Shown here: in pieces, positions 22,832 to 35,500 of the stretch | Layout: each line of letters opens with the position of its first letter | Position numbering within the stretch: position 1 is the stretch's first letter | Assembly: GCA_963576725.1 (NCBI GenBank) | Contig: OY755237.1 | Location: forward strand, 66,560,269-66,624,268 | Source: Azorinus chamasolen | Taxonomy: Eukaryota > Mollusca > Bivalvia > Cardiida > Solecurtidae | Direction: 5' to 3' | Length of the DNA: 64,000 nt | Position numbers and translations under genes: made by a program | Notes under the pieces: model-generated | The model's input: the letters and a program-made list of their open reading frames with translations, nothing else | The model's database searches: none | What the model was told of the DNA's origin: nothing

Positions 22832-23252
22832 TCCTTTACTCAATAAATATGCCTTTACAAACAAAGAAGACCCAGATCAGACCCTGTAGGAGCCGTCTGA
22901 TCTGGGTCTGCTCTGTTTGCTTTTAATATGCTATAGATCTGATTTTATTGTTTCCGCCATGGCCAAAATCATGTGCTATTATAAAAAAATTATTCTAATT
23001 GATATTAAAGATGTACAGTAAAACCTCGATTATCCGAATTTTCGGTATAGAAGAATTTAGACCCTTTTAGGCAAGTGGCTGCTTAATGCATGGTGAAAGT
23101 CATGCAGAAAGCTCCTAGAGGAGCTTTCTGCATGACTTTCACCATGCATTAAGCTGCCACCTGTCTTAAAGATCGATAATAACACGTATTTTAGTGTTCG
23201 GATAATCGAAGTTTTACTGTATTTCTTATATGAATATTCATGGAGTAAAAGG
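22832..23252. mobile_element. Family A MITE interrupted by a family C MITE
   Basis: Reverse-orientation family A, with its long arm broken at ...ATTAAAGATG and resumed at TTTCTTATATGAATATTC. The interruption is a complete TA-flanked family C element. Confidence 0.8.
23016..23219. mobile_element. Family C MITE nested in family A, TA duplication
   Basis: 204 bp from CAGTAAAACCTCGATTATCC to GGATAATCGAAGTTTTACTG with TA at 23014-23015 and 23220-23221. Almost perfect central hairpin, apex AAAGCTCCTAGAGGAGCTTT. It closely matches the copy at 63574. Confidence 0.9.
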
Positions 23253-23459
23253 TTAATTGGCAGTTTTTGAGTAGTTATACTGTATTACTTTTGCATGGTT
23301 CAGGTCATACAATGGATATCAAACTGTAGCATGGTTCATGCCATGCATAATATGTTACACTTTAGCAAATAATGTCACACTTAATCATGACAAATGTCAT
23401 ATAAACATCTACTTTGGATTTAGCCACTCAGTAGCTTCTCTAATATCAAACTTGTAATA

Positions 23460-23465
23460 TTTATT
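23460..23465 (-). terminator. Polyadenylation signal AATAAA of the minus-strand gene
   Basis: AATAAA on the minus strand, 84 bases past the TAG at 23549-23551. This distance fits a compact 3' UTR. Confidence 0.55.
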
Positions 23466-23548
23466 CTTAAAGCATAAATAACTTTATCACAGGCAACAAA
23501 TACAACAATATACAAAAACAAGACAAAAGACTGTGTAGAATTCTGTAA

Positions 23549-26500
23549 CTAGGTTGGAGCGAAAACACTTTTTCCGGCGTGCATGTAATTGGTCCACATG
23601 GTACTGACACACTTTGCTTCCTGCAACATATCAAACATAAAACAACAGTTGATAAAAGAACATAACATTTCAATGGTTCTTTACATAAATTTACAAATGG
23701 TGTTAACCCCTTTTCCTGTTCTATGTTTATTCCAAATTGTTTTAACGAAATATGGTAGGTGACGCATTGTAGTCATTTTAGAAAGTAAAGAAACGGATCT
23801 ATCAAATTCCATTAGCAAACAAAGCAGACCCTGATTGTTTAAAATGGTATATGAACACAGTAAATTTGTCTTTGGAAGAATCTGTAGAATTAGATCTATA
23901 TCATTCCATAAGCAAACAGAGCAGACCCTGATCAGATGGCTCCTACAGGAGCCATATGATCTGGGTCTACTCTGTTTGCAAAGGTGTGAAAAGGCTCTTC
24001 TCTATCAAGTAAATGGTTAAGCCAGTATATATACATAGAGGTTATTACACAGGTGACTAGGGCGGCAGAGTGATATAGGCCCGTCACCTTGATATAGGCC
24101 CGAGGGCTTTAGCCGAGGGACTGTATCTAGGTAAGGGCCTATATCACTCTGCGACCCTAGTCACCCGTGTAATAACCTGTTTATTACATTTGTAAAACAT
24201 TGGCGAAAATTTCAGCAGACCAGAGATAGAGCAGAAACTATTTCTCAGCAAGAAAACTGTTTTAAAAACTAAATCAGACGTCAAAACGACGGTTTTACAA
24301 GTTTCTAAAAATGGGCGTTGGAACTAGTGGCTAAACTGCACTTTACCGGTACATGTACTGTGCATGTGCAGAAATCTGAATCGATTCGAGCGAGGATTAT
24401 CTTTGTAAAAGCGAGGGTTTGGAAATTGGGGCTAATCAGTATGTGTACGAGCACTTTGACAACATTTGCAGCATCGAAGCAGAATAAGACATTCGCCTCG
24501 TATCGGGGTTCTGTTGCTATAGATTTAGAACAATTATCTTGGCAGTGGGCATATAGGTTATAGGCCCATCGCTAGGTCTGTATATGCCCTCTCTGACAAT
24601 ACGACTGAAATTTTTGACTGATATAGGACCATTTTTAGTGTAAAAATGTTACTATTTATAGTAACAAATGTAATAAATAGAGGTTATTACACGGGTGACT
24701 AGGGCCGCAGAGTGATATAGGTCCGTCACCTTGATATAGGCCTGAGGGCTTTAGCCCGAGGGGCTATATCTAGGTAAGGGCCTATATCACTCTGCGGCCC
24801 TAGTCACCTGTGTAATAACCTGTTTATTACATTTGTAAAACATTGGGGAAAATTTCAGCAGATCAGAGAAAGAACAGAAACTATTTCTCAGCATGAAAAC
24901 GGTTTTAAAAACTAAATTGAGAGAATCAGGCGCTATTCTGACGTCATTTGGATGACGTCAAAATGACGGTTTTACAAGTTTCGAAAAATGGGCGCTGGAA
25001 CTAGTGGCTAGACTGCACTTTACCTGTACGTGTACTGTGCAGAAATCTGAATCGATTCGAGCGAGGATTGTCTTTGTAAAAGCGAGGGTTTGGAAATTGG
25101 GGCTAATCGGTATGTGTATGAGCACTTTGACAACATTTGCAGCATCAGAGCAGAATAAGACCTTTGCCTCGTATCGGGGTTCTGTTGCTATAGATTTAGA
25201 ACAATTATCTTGGCAGCGGGCATATATCGTTATAGGCCCGTCGCTAGGTCAGTATATGCCCGCTCGGACCGATATAGGATCATTTTTAGTGTAAAAATGT
25301 TACTATTTATAGTAACAAAGGTAATAAATGTACTTACAATGGTCTTCTCTCTTGTAAACACCTCATTAAATGACAAAGGTGCTGGGGCTGGGTATTCTAT
25401 GGCTACTAATGGTGTCTTTGGTTTCCTATAAATCAAACAAAATATTATGCATTTCAAATAACCATTAACCTTTATCAATTTGTTTAAAGTCATTAACAAA
25501 ATAAAGGTTAAAAAAATGTTTGTTATCATACAAGAAGAAAAATACCCATTTTAAAAGCAAACCATTGGCTAGAATGTGAGCACTGTGTAGATCCAGATAA
25601 TAGAGCTTGAAAGGAAGTCTGTGACAACTGTCTGAAATATTTGATATTTCAATAGAATACAGTAATCACAATAAAATTTGATTCACTGTGACAAGCAGGG
25701 CAGAAGATTACAAGCATATTTAAAACAATCTAAGTAAACTATGTTATTTCTCAGCTAAAGCATATCTTGCTGCTACTCACTAGAATCACCTCAGAGAGGC
25801 AATTTTAATGAGTAGCAGAAAGATAAGGCTTGGCTGAGAAATATGAAAGATGATAGATCTACAACCTTGACAAGCATATTCGAAAGATCATGGGTGTCAT
25901 CTGCAGACAGAAGGGTGAGGAAACAAGCATGACAGACAAACAGATGGATGGACAGACAAAAGAGAAATGGGCCCTAAGTGTGACTCTGCTAAACAGCAAT
26001 TAACCCTTTCCCTGTTGAATATTCATATAAGAAATAATGACATTCTGAATATCTATTAGCTGATTTTTTATAATGGCATAATTATGTACATGCACAGGAG
26101 TTTGGTATTGATAGAAACTGCAGAATCAGGCACCAAGATTATAAAACTTTTTGCTTGAGTCTGAGATCATTCTCAAGCATCTGACCAATCAGATACTTGA
26201 GAATGATCTAAGACTCAGACTCAGAAGTTTTATAACCTTGGACCCAGATCTATTATAATTGATGAGCAAACAGAGTAAGCCCTGATCTGATGGCTCCTAC
26301 AGGAGGTTCTGATCTGGGTCTACTCCGTTTGCAAAGTCGTGAAAAGGCATTTATTTATATGAAGGAAAGGGTTAAAGAATTAAAATTTTACAACAAATAA
26401 ACTCATAGAGACAAACCTTGATTTAGATGTTGGTCTACTGCCAGTGTCACTGATGGGTGTGAGTCTGTGTCTGCTACTGGCACTCGACTGTCTGGAACTG

Positions 26501-29500
26501 TGCTGGCTGGATGGAGCAGCCTCCATGACCCCAGCTATACCAGGGTAGGGCTCCATGGCTGTAGAAGGAGCCCAAGGTGGCCTACTCACACCAGTCATTA
26601 ATGGCTCATCAAACACAGACAGCTGTAGAGGATGGAAAATTGTATCATTATAGTGTAAAACCTTTTTGGGGAAGAACCAGTATGGTACTTCAAAACAAAT
26701 GGCTGCTTAACCCTTTCCCTGTTAATATTCATGTTAGAAATAATTACATTATTAATATTTATAAGCTATTTTTTATAATGGAATATATACATAGGACCTT
26801 TTTTGGTATTGGTAGGATCTATTATAATTTTACATGCAAACTGAGCAGACAATGATCTGGTTCTACTCTGTTTGCAAAGGCGTATAAAAGTGTTTATATG
26901 AGGGAAAGGGTTGATACAGAACACAGTAATGTAGAAAGTTCCTCGAGGAGCTTTCTGCATTGTTTTCATTCTGCATTGAGCTACCACCTGCCTTCATGAC
27001 CAAAACTTTGACTTCTTTTAGTGAATGCTTTAGATCACTTACACTGGATCAAGTTAAACTGCTATTAGCCTATGGAACAAATGGTCACCTGCTTAACCCT
27101 TTCCCTGTTCTATGTTTATTCCAATTACCAATACCTACTGAATATTCATGGACAAAAGAGTTATAATGAAATATGGAAGGTGGAAAATTATAACCATTTT
27201 AGAAAGTAATAAAACAGATCTTTGAAATTCCACTAGCAAACAGAGCAGACCCTGATCAGACGGCTCCTCTAGGAGCCGTCTGATCTGGGTCTTCTCTGTT
27301 TGCAAATGCGTGAAAACACGTTTATATGAGGGAAAGGGTTAAATATTCCAGTGATATTCTCTCAATATTGTCATAATTATATGATATGATATAAACATCT
27401 AAATGTAGGAAGTAAGTGTACTGGAATTTGTAAACAGTGTAGACCCATATCAGAAGCCTCCTAGAGAAGCCCTCTGATCATGGTCTGCACACAAACCTAC
27501 TTTACACAGCAGGTGGTTGCTTAATGAAGAATGAAAGTAATGCAGACATTTCCTGTAAGGAGCTTTCTGCACAACTTTTGACCTTGCTACCCCTAACTCT
27601 TAAAAATCCAGAATTTTACTGGTCATCATATTCAATAACTCGCACATAACAGTATGATAACTTGTAAATTATTACTGTATTGTTAAATAATATGTACAGA
27701 ATAAGAAAATATTTCTCAATGGTGGTTTCAATAAATAAACAAGTAGATGCCCCATATCACTGCAAACAGTGCAAATTTGTGACACAGCTTCCACTAATAA
27801 AATTTGGCAGAAAATCTGAGTCTGTACTGTATTTTATAGATGTATTCAGTAATGTCAAGAGACTCTTATCCAGCAAGCTATCTAAGACTCAGTCTGGCAT
27901 AGACTACAAAGTCAGGCATACAGCCGAGATCTTCACAAGTTAGAATAAAAGTTGGGTGATGACAGAGCTTGATTGACACGCATTCAAACTGGAAGAAAAC
28001 AATAGCACAGAGAGCTGCATGGAAAATAAACATGTACAGCAGCTTTGATGATACATGAAACAAACCATTGATGTTTTGACTTTATCACAAGATACAGTAA
28101 AACCTGTCCTCAGTGACCACCCGAAATAAAGTCTTAATTGACTATTTCTGGGGTTTTAACACAGGTGATTACTTAAAGCAAGACACAAGTCAGGTTTTCT
28201 GCCTTTAGGAGCTGTCTGCCTTACTTTTGTCCTGCATTAATGCCCAGTTTACATTAGCCCTGCGATGAGTTTATGGTGCCCGTGGACTCATCGTAAAGTC
28301 TTTTCCGTATGGTCTCCATACAGAAGCAGTCGGTCTCCGTACGATTTTCGTACAGATTCCCGGGCGCTGCAGCCTCTGGGATTTGTCATAAAAAAAAGTT
28401 ATCAAATTTTAAAAAATCACAAGCCCCAAGCACTTAAACACGTTGTTACAGACATTGTATGATCTCTGTACGGGCATCGTTCTGAGGTCGCAAAGGATTG
28501 GGCGGCAAATGGACGATATTTGGTGGATATACGTAGCAAAAAAATCGTACACTGATCATACAGTCACTGCATGGTCACCGTGAAATCGTACGTACATCGC
28601 ACAATCATTCTGCGGCAACCGCACAATGGCCGTGAGGCGATTTGAAGATTTCGGATTGGTACATATTTATGTGACATTTTCCGCATTGATAGTTTGTCTA
28701 GATATAGAAGATGAAACAACCCCGATGGTCTTTGTATGGAAGTCTCCACATGGGCTCCATGTGATTGCCGTATCCAACCAGAGACCGCTTTGTGACTGCA
28801 CGGAGATCACATGATCTCCGTACGGTCGATGCTCAGTCATCGCACAGGTAAGCCCCAATCATTTACACAAATCATTGTACGATGATTGTAAGCAATGTTT
28901 ACAAACAGAAACGTCGCAGCCCGTAGACTTCTACGAATATATTGTAGGAAAATCGCAGACAAAGAAATTGTACGGCCTCCGAGGCAAATGTAAACTAGGC
29001 ATAAGCAACCACTTGCTCTTGTAGATCGCCATGTTTATTCACCATGTGGTCACTCTAAACAGGTTCTACTGTAGTTTTCTTATGGTTTTCAGGGTTGATT
29101 GTTTTATTTTACCCTCATTTCCCTGCTTATTCTGACACTCAGGGACCATTTTTGTATTTTTACTTAAATTAGACTGATGCACTTGCAAATATTAAAGGCC
29201 CTGACCTACAGGAGCCATTTGATCTGAGTCTGCACTATTTGCCTAAGTTTGTCTGAATACTTAGGGTATTAAGGGTACATTGTAAGACAACACCTGGTGC
29301 TTTGAAGCAATACACTGCATACATGAGGGAACTCTATCAGTAAAGGTACCTCATCAGTTCTTCGGTTAACCCGTTCTCTGTTCTATATTTACTCTAAATT
29401 TCAATACCTACTCAATATTCATGGACAAAATAGTTATGAAACATGGAAGGTGGAACATTGTAGCCATTTTAGAAACTAAAGAAACAGATCTATCAAATTC

Positions 29501-32500
29501 CATAAGCAAACAAAGCAGACCCTCATCAGATGGCTCCTATAGGAGCCATCTGATCTGGGTCTACTCTGTTTGCAAATGCGTGAAAACATGTTTATACGAA
29601 GGAAAGTATCATTTTCAACAAGCAAGGGCATTTTAAAACTGAAATAGAATGTCTGAGATTTACAACTTTATGCAGTAATCATTGTTAAATATGCCTGGAT
29701 GTTTGCAATAACACTGACAATATTGAATAGCTGTCTCTATTTAACCCTTTACATCATGAATATTCATATAAGAAATATGAGACATCATGAATATTAATTA
29801 AGATTAATATTCATAATGTCATATGAACACAGAAACTTTTGGCCATGGCAGAAACCATAGAATCAGATTTATATTATTCCAAAAGCAAATAGAGCAGTCC
29901 CTTATCAGACAGCTCCTACAGGAACTGTCTGATCAGGATCTACTCTGTTTGCAAAGGCATTAAAAGGTGTGTTTATGGAGTAAAGGGTTAAAAGTATCTT
30001 AACCGAATCTAGCAAAACCTCACAATGATGCAGGCTTTGTAAAACCTCACAATGATGTTGTAGGCTTTGTAAAACTTCACAATGATGCAGGCTTTGTAAA
30101 ACCTCACAATGATGTTGTAGGCTTTGTAAAACTTCACAATGATGCAGGCTTTGTAAAACCTCACAATGATGTTGTAGGCTTTGTAAAACTTCACAATGAT
30201 GTAGGCTTTGTAAAACCTCACAATGATGATGCAGGCTTTGTAAAACTTCACAATGATGCAGGCTTTGTAAAACTTCACAATGATGTAGGCTTTGTAAAAC
30301 TTCACAATGATGTTGTAGGCTTTGTAAAGCTTCACAATGATGCAGGCTTTGTAAAACTTCACAATGATGCAAGCTTTGTAAAGCTTCACATTGATGCAAG
30401 CTTTGAGTATTATCAACAGGTGCAACAAAGTCACAGACATGGACGGAAGCATTCTGGAGGAAATATCTGATACTAAGATCATTTATAAAGGAATCATGCA
30501 AACTTACTAAAGATACATAGTGCATAAATTGTGTTTAATTACTGTACACATATATAGTAATTTCTATCCTGCTTTGCCTTTTGCTTGATAATCTATTTTA
30601 ATACACCTTTGCAGGCAGAGTAGACCCAGATCAGACAGCTCCAATAAGAACTGTCTGATGAGGATCTGCTCTGTTTGCTTTTACATTTCTGTTGTTTACT
30701 AAAGGTGTATATTTAAACCCAGTACCCCATAGGCTATTTTAGACCCAACTTCTTTCAGTAAGGAGCATATACTAAAAAAAAGGAAACTTTTAGAATTGTG
30801 TAGTTTTGAAACCATTGTGATAAACAGAGCATTTGCTCCTATGGAGCAAATGCTCTATTTATCACAATGGTTTTGAAAAGTGACTCTAACAGATGTGTCA
30901 AGAGGTGTCTGTATGAGGGAATGGGTTAAGACAAGATTTTAATTAGAATTTATTATTGGCAGAGTTTTACTTAAATTATCCAGTATATGGTTACCAATAA
31001 ACTGTATTATCTCTAATAAATGCTCCTGGGGCGATGTATTTTTTAAATGAGGCTACTAGCATTCTGTACAGAAGTGGTTGCTTAATGCAGAATGAAAGCA
31101 ATGCAGATAGTTCCTAGGGGAGCTTTCCAATTTCCTTTCATTCTGCATTAAGCTACATCCTATATTTTGAAAAACCTATTCTTTATTTAATGGTTATTAT
31201 ATCGGTAGATCAAGTGATCTTCAATTATCAAAAGTATTATTAATCAATAAAACAACATATTTAAAACCCTTTTGGTTTAACCCTGACATATTTAAATCTC
31301 TTTGAGAAACCATGGACTTAATGTCAAACATCAAAAATCAAAATGTAATGTCCCCATTTGCTAAATAGAATTAGAATATTCAATACTTAGTTCCAAGAGG
31401 CAATGGACACCTGTGCAGTGTTGGGCTTCCCTTAGACAGACAGATGGATGCCTCATAAATGCATAGTGAGGAAAACAGAGGTAGAACCTTATGTCACCTA
31501 ATAGATAAATTGCAGGGGCATAGAAAGTTAAACTCTTTGCATGCTAGTGGTGTATTCTCCTGCCATTTATGACCTATGCAAACAGTTTGGATCCAGATCA
31601 GGCCCCACATAATGTGGGGCCTGATCTGGATTCAAACTGTTGTCACTCAGGTTCAACTTCTGCAAACAAAAAGCAGAAAGAAAATTAACAGTTTTGAAAA
31701 TGTTGCAGATGACATATGAGCAGCAGACGACACTTAAGCAGACAGCAAACTTACTTAGCATGCACAGAATTATTTCTAACTGTAGTCTTGAGTTCATTTA
31801 ACGATGGTCCTTGAAAATTGGCAAAGAATGACACAACAGCAATATAGCACACGAGGATTCACACAATGACAAACATCGAGGTCAAAAACAGAACTACCCA
31901 GAACCATTCGAATAATTACTGCCATTATACATTATAGGAGCCATATGATCTGTGTCTACTCTGTTTGCAAAGGCATAAAAATGCGTATCTATGGTGTGAA
32001 GGTTTAAAAGGTGTATCTATGAAGTAAAGAGGTAAACATGACAATTACACATTTCTAAGACAAAGAATACTTATCTTTTTAAATAGAGTTTCTATTTTAT
32101 CAAAGGTAATTTTGTTTCTATAGGAATTATAAGATAAAAACATATGGTTCTGAATAGTTCTTTGCTTGGCTTTCACGTGCGAGACTTGTGCTGACAAAGA
32201 ACCTACTTGTCGAGGTTCACAATAGGAATCTCGCTGAAATGGCAATACATGTAAAAAATAACGCAAAACTGAAAATATCAAGCAGAAGACACTATCAAAT
32301 CAAATCTACAATATTAGGTTGTCTAACCTAAAAACATGCACAGTTTGAACTCAGGCCTTTTTCTGGCAATTTGGGGGAAACTTCATTTTAGGAACAGAGA
32401 CTTTCTTCGTACCAAAAGTCAATGAATTGGAAAGTATTTTTATTCCCATTTTAGGTAAAATATTTTGCAATTTTTTAGCATTTTAATCAAACTTTGGTCA

Positions 32501-35500
32501 CTATTAGGATTATCCCCCCAAATTAGGAAAATATTACCTACTAGTATTTGCAAAGGGAATGAGTCCTTTTAACGGACCCGTGTAGATACCAGAAAAAAGC
32601 CTGGTACTAGTAGTAAATATCATGAATATTAGAAAAAAAACTGAGAACAGAAAATATAAAGCTCTATTTTGGAAGCTTATTATATACAGCAAAATCTGTT
32701 TTAACCCATATTCCCTCATAAGCTATTTTTAGACCCAGCCTCTTTGAACGAATCTAAGGAAAAGGAGTACATTTTGTATTTACTAAAGAAAAGGAAAATG
32801 TTAGAATTGTGTAGTTATGAAACCATTTTGATAAATAGAGCATTTGCTCCTGTGGAGCAAATGCTCTATTTTTCACAATGGTTTCACAAGTGGCTCTTAC
32901 ATAGGTGTCAAAAGGCGTCAATATGAGGGAATGGTTTATCCCTTTCCCTTTTGAATATTCATGTAACAAACAATGACATCATGGATATTTACAATGGCAC
33001 AAGGACACAAGATGTTTTGGTATTAGTAGAAACTGTAGAATCAAATCTATTACAATTTTATACATAAACACAGCAGACCTAGATCAGATGACTCCTACAT
33101 CCGCTATCTGATCTGGGACTACTCTGTTCGCCAAGGCCTTAAAAGCCCTTTCTATCAGGTAACAATTCATGACCCAGAATTAATTCCTTCCTTCATATAA
33201 ATGCCTTTTCACACCTTTGCAAACAGAGTAGAACCAAATCAGATGGCTCCTATAGGAGCCCTCTGATCAGAGTCTGCTCTGTTTGCTTATGATATTAATA
33301 TAGATATGATTTAACAGTTTTTGTCTGAGCCAAAATGTCATTTGTTTATATGCCATATTCATAATGTTATTATTTCTTACATAAATATTGAACAGGTAAA
33401 GGTTAAAGACTTATTTTATTGGTAATAAAGAGAGCCTTTACTGTAATATTAAAATGAGACACCTGTCCCTTGTAAGCATTTCAAAAAGCACATAGCCATT
33501 ATCTTTCAACAAATAAAGTAATCAACATGAATACCGGTAAATACAAATTTCCCAAAGCCACAAATTACTGTTTAATAGCAAGTAAAAACAACAGAAATTC
33601 TGTTCAAATATGTTACAAAAAAAGATCTGTTTCACTCAAAAGGTAGATTTCTGATACCACAATTGATTCTTGATCAGTCAAACTCACAAGGACCACCCTT
33701 CAATTCAATTTTGAAAATACAGTGCAAATAAAGTCTACAAGTACTCATAGGTCATAGTTCAACTTGCACTTAACCTGATGAATGCTGAATATATTCAGAG
33801 TGGAAAGGTCAATGATTACCTCATAATTATGCATCTGCAAAAGTCACTTTTTTAAATCATTGTGATAAACTGAGCATTTGCTCCATAGGACCAAATGCTG
33901 TGTTTATCACAATGTTTTACAGACTACACAAATCTAAAAGTTTCTCTTTTTTCTCACTTACATGTATAACAGGGAAAGGGTTAATTGCTATTCATAGTCA
34001 TTTTTTGTTACTAAATGTTTATGGTGTATGGTTATGTGAGTTTTGTTATCAAGATTCACTTGTAGATGCAATAAAAAATAAGAGGTTGACTATATCTGAA
34101 TATATGGGTAGTGTCTCTAGTTATCACTCATACATTTTGTGACTGAATACATGTTGAAAAAATATCAAAGCAATGTTAGAAATAAACATTCTAAAGACTA
34201 AATCTGCCCTGCTGAAATTACTTTCCAAATTTCTAGAACCTGGCACAAAACTGTTTGTTTAGATATCTAACTTATTTTAAGAGCACCTACCCCGCATAAA
34301 ACACAGAAAAATAGAAGAAAAAGAAAAACAGTAAAACCCCTCTAATGCGACCACCAAAAAGGGGCATAATTCACAGTGGCAAAGACAGGTGGTAGCTTAA
34401 TGCAGGACGAAAGTTATGCAGAAAGCTCCGATAGGAGCTTTCTGCATAACTTTCATCCTGCATTAAGCAACCACCTGCTTATGAAGACAGCCATGTTTGT
34501 TAATTAAGTGGTCGCATTAGAGGGGTTTTACTGTAATTGCATATTATTTGTACGTTAAAAAGTGTATATCCAATTTAGAAAACTCCCCAAAAGACTAAAG
34601 CTTTACCTCATGATCATACAAATGCCTCTTCAAGCCATTGCAAACAGAGAAGACTACTGTAGGAGCCATCTGATCTGGGTCTACTCTGTTTGTATAGGTG
34701 TAAAAGGCTTTATGGTATAAAGGGTTAATTGCAACAAATAATGTAGACATATATCTTAACCCTTCACTTGCTATTCACGTCAATATACCTACCTGTAAAT
34801 AGTGAAGACCCAGATGAGACAGCTCCTGCAGGAGCTGTCTTGTCAGGGTCTGCACTATTTACAAGTTGACTGTGCAACCAGTGCACTCCACAGTAGTGAT
34901 TGCACAGCGAAATACTTGTACACAGTGAAGATATATGTAATTATTCAACAGGGCATTGGTAAAGAAGGAGAAATGTATTTTAAAATTCAGCAAGCGAAGG
35001 GTTAAGGTTCATTCTCTTCTTTCATTTCTATGTATTTTGGACATAATGAAATGTGACCAATCTATCTTTTGAATAAAGGCATTTTCATATTCAGCAGGGC
35101 ATTTGTTAATTAAGGAGAATATAAATGAAAATATACATATATAGAAAAATTATATATAAAGGAAATAAGAGTTGACCAATACATACCACATCTCGCAATG
35201 CTGCACCTTCAAACATCGTTGTAAGGTCTTTGTGTTGTGCTAATATCCTGAAAATATATGGTCAGATGTCTAACAATGACCTCTACATCTAAATTTAGAA
35301 CATAAATTAATGAACACTTTTCTTGATAGAGACACCTTTTCATATCCTTGCAAATAATGCAGACTCAGATCAGATGGCTCCTGTGGGAACCATCTGATCA
35401 CAGTCTGCTCTGTTTGCTAATGGAATAATACAGATCCGATTCTACAGTTTCTGCAAAAGTAAAAAAAATCTCTTATTCATAATGCCATTATAAAAATTCA

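Noticed and set aside
24318..24563. Possible small conserved gene (also at 25004-25294)
   Set aside because: The similarity is explained by the tandem duplication of the whole unit; no start context, motif or splice evidence supports a protein.
27680..27943. 87-codon plus-strand frame (NNMYRIRKYFSMVVSINKQ)
   Set aside because: No recognisable motif, AT-driven composition, no splice signals fitting a gene, and it lies in an intron antisense to the minus-strand gene.
30018..30413. CRISPR-like short repeats
   Set aside because: There are no unique spacers; the units are contiguous.
30009..30482. 157-codon minus-strand frame rich in KAYIIVKFY repeats
   Set aside because: It is a second frame of the 27/30-bp minisatellite, open only because all units are multiples of three. 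The other frame is the one that joins adjacent exons in phase.
34802..35005. 67-codon frame repeated at 42087, 54176 and elsewhere, suggesting a gene family
   Set aside because: It lies wholly within family G MITEs and crosses their non-coding hairpin, so it follows from copying the element.
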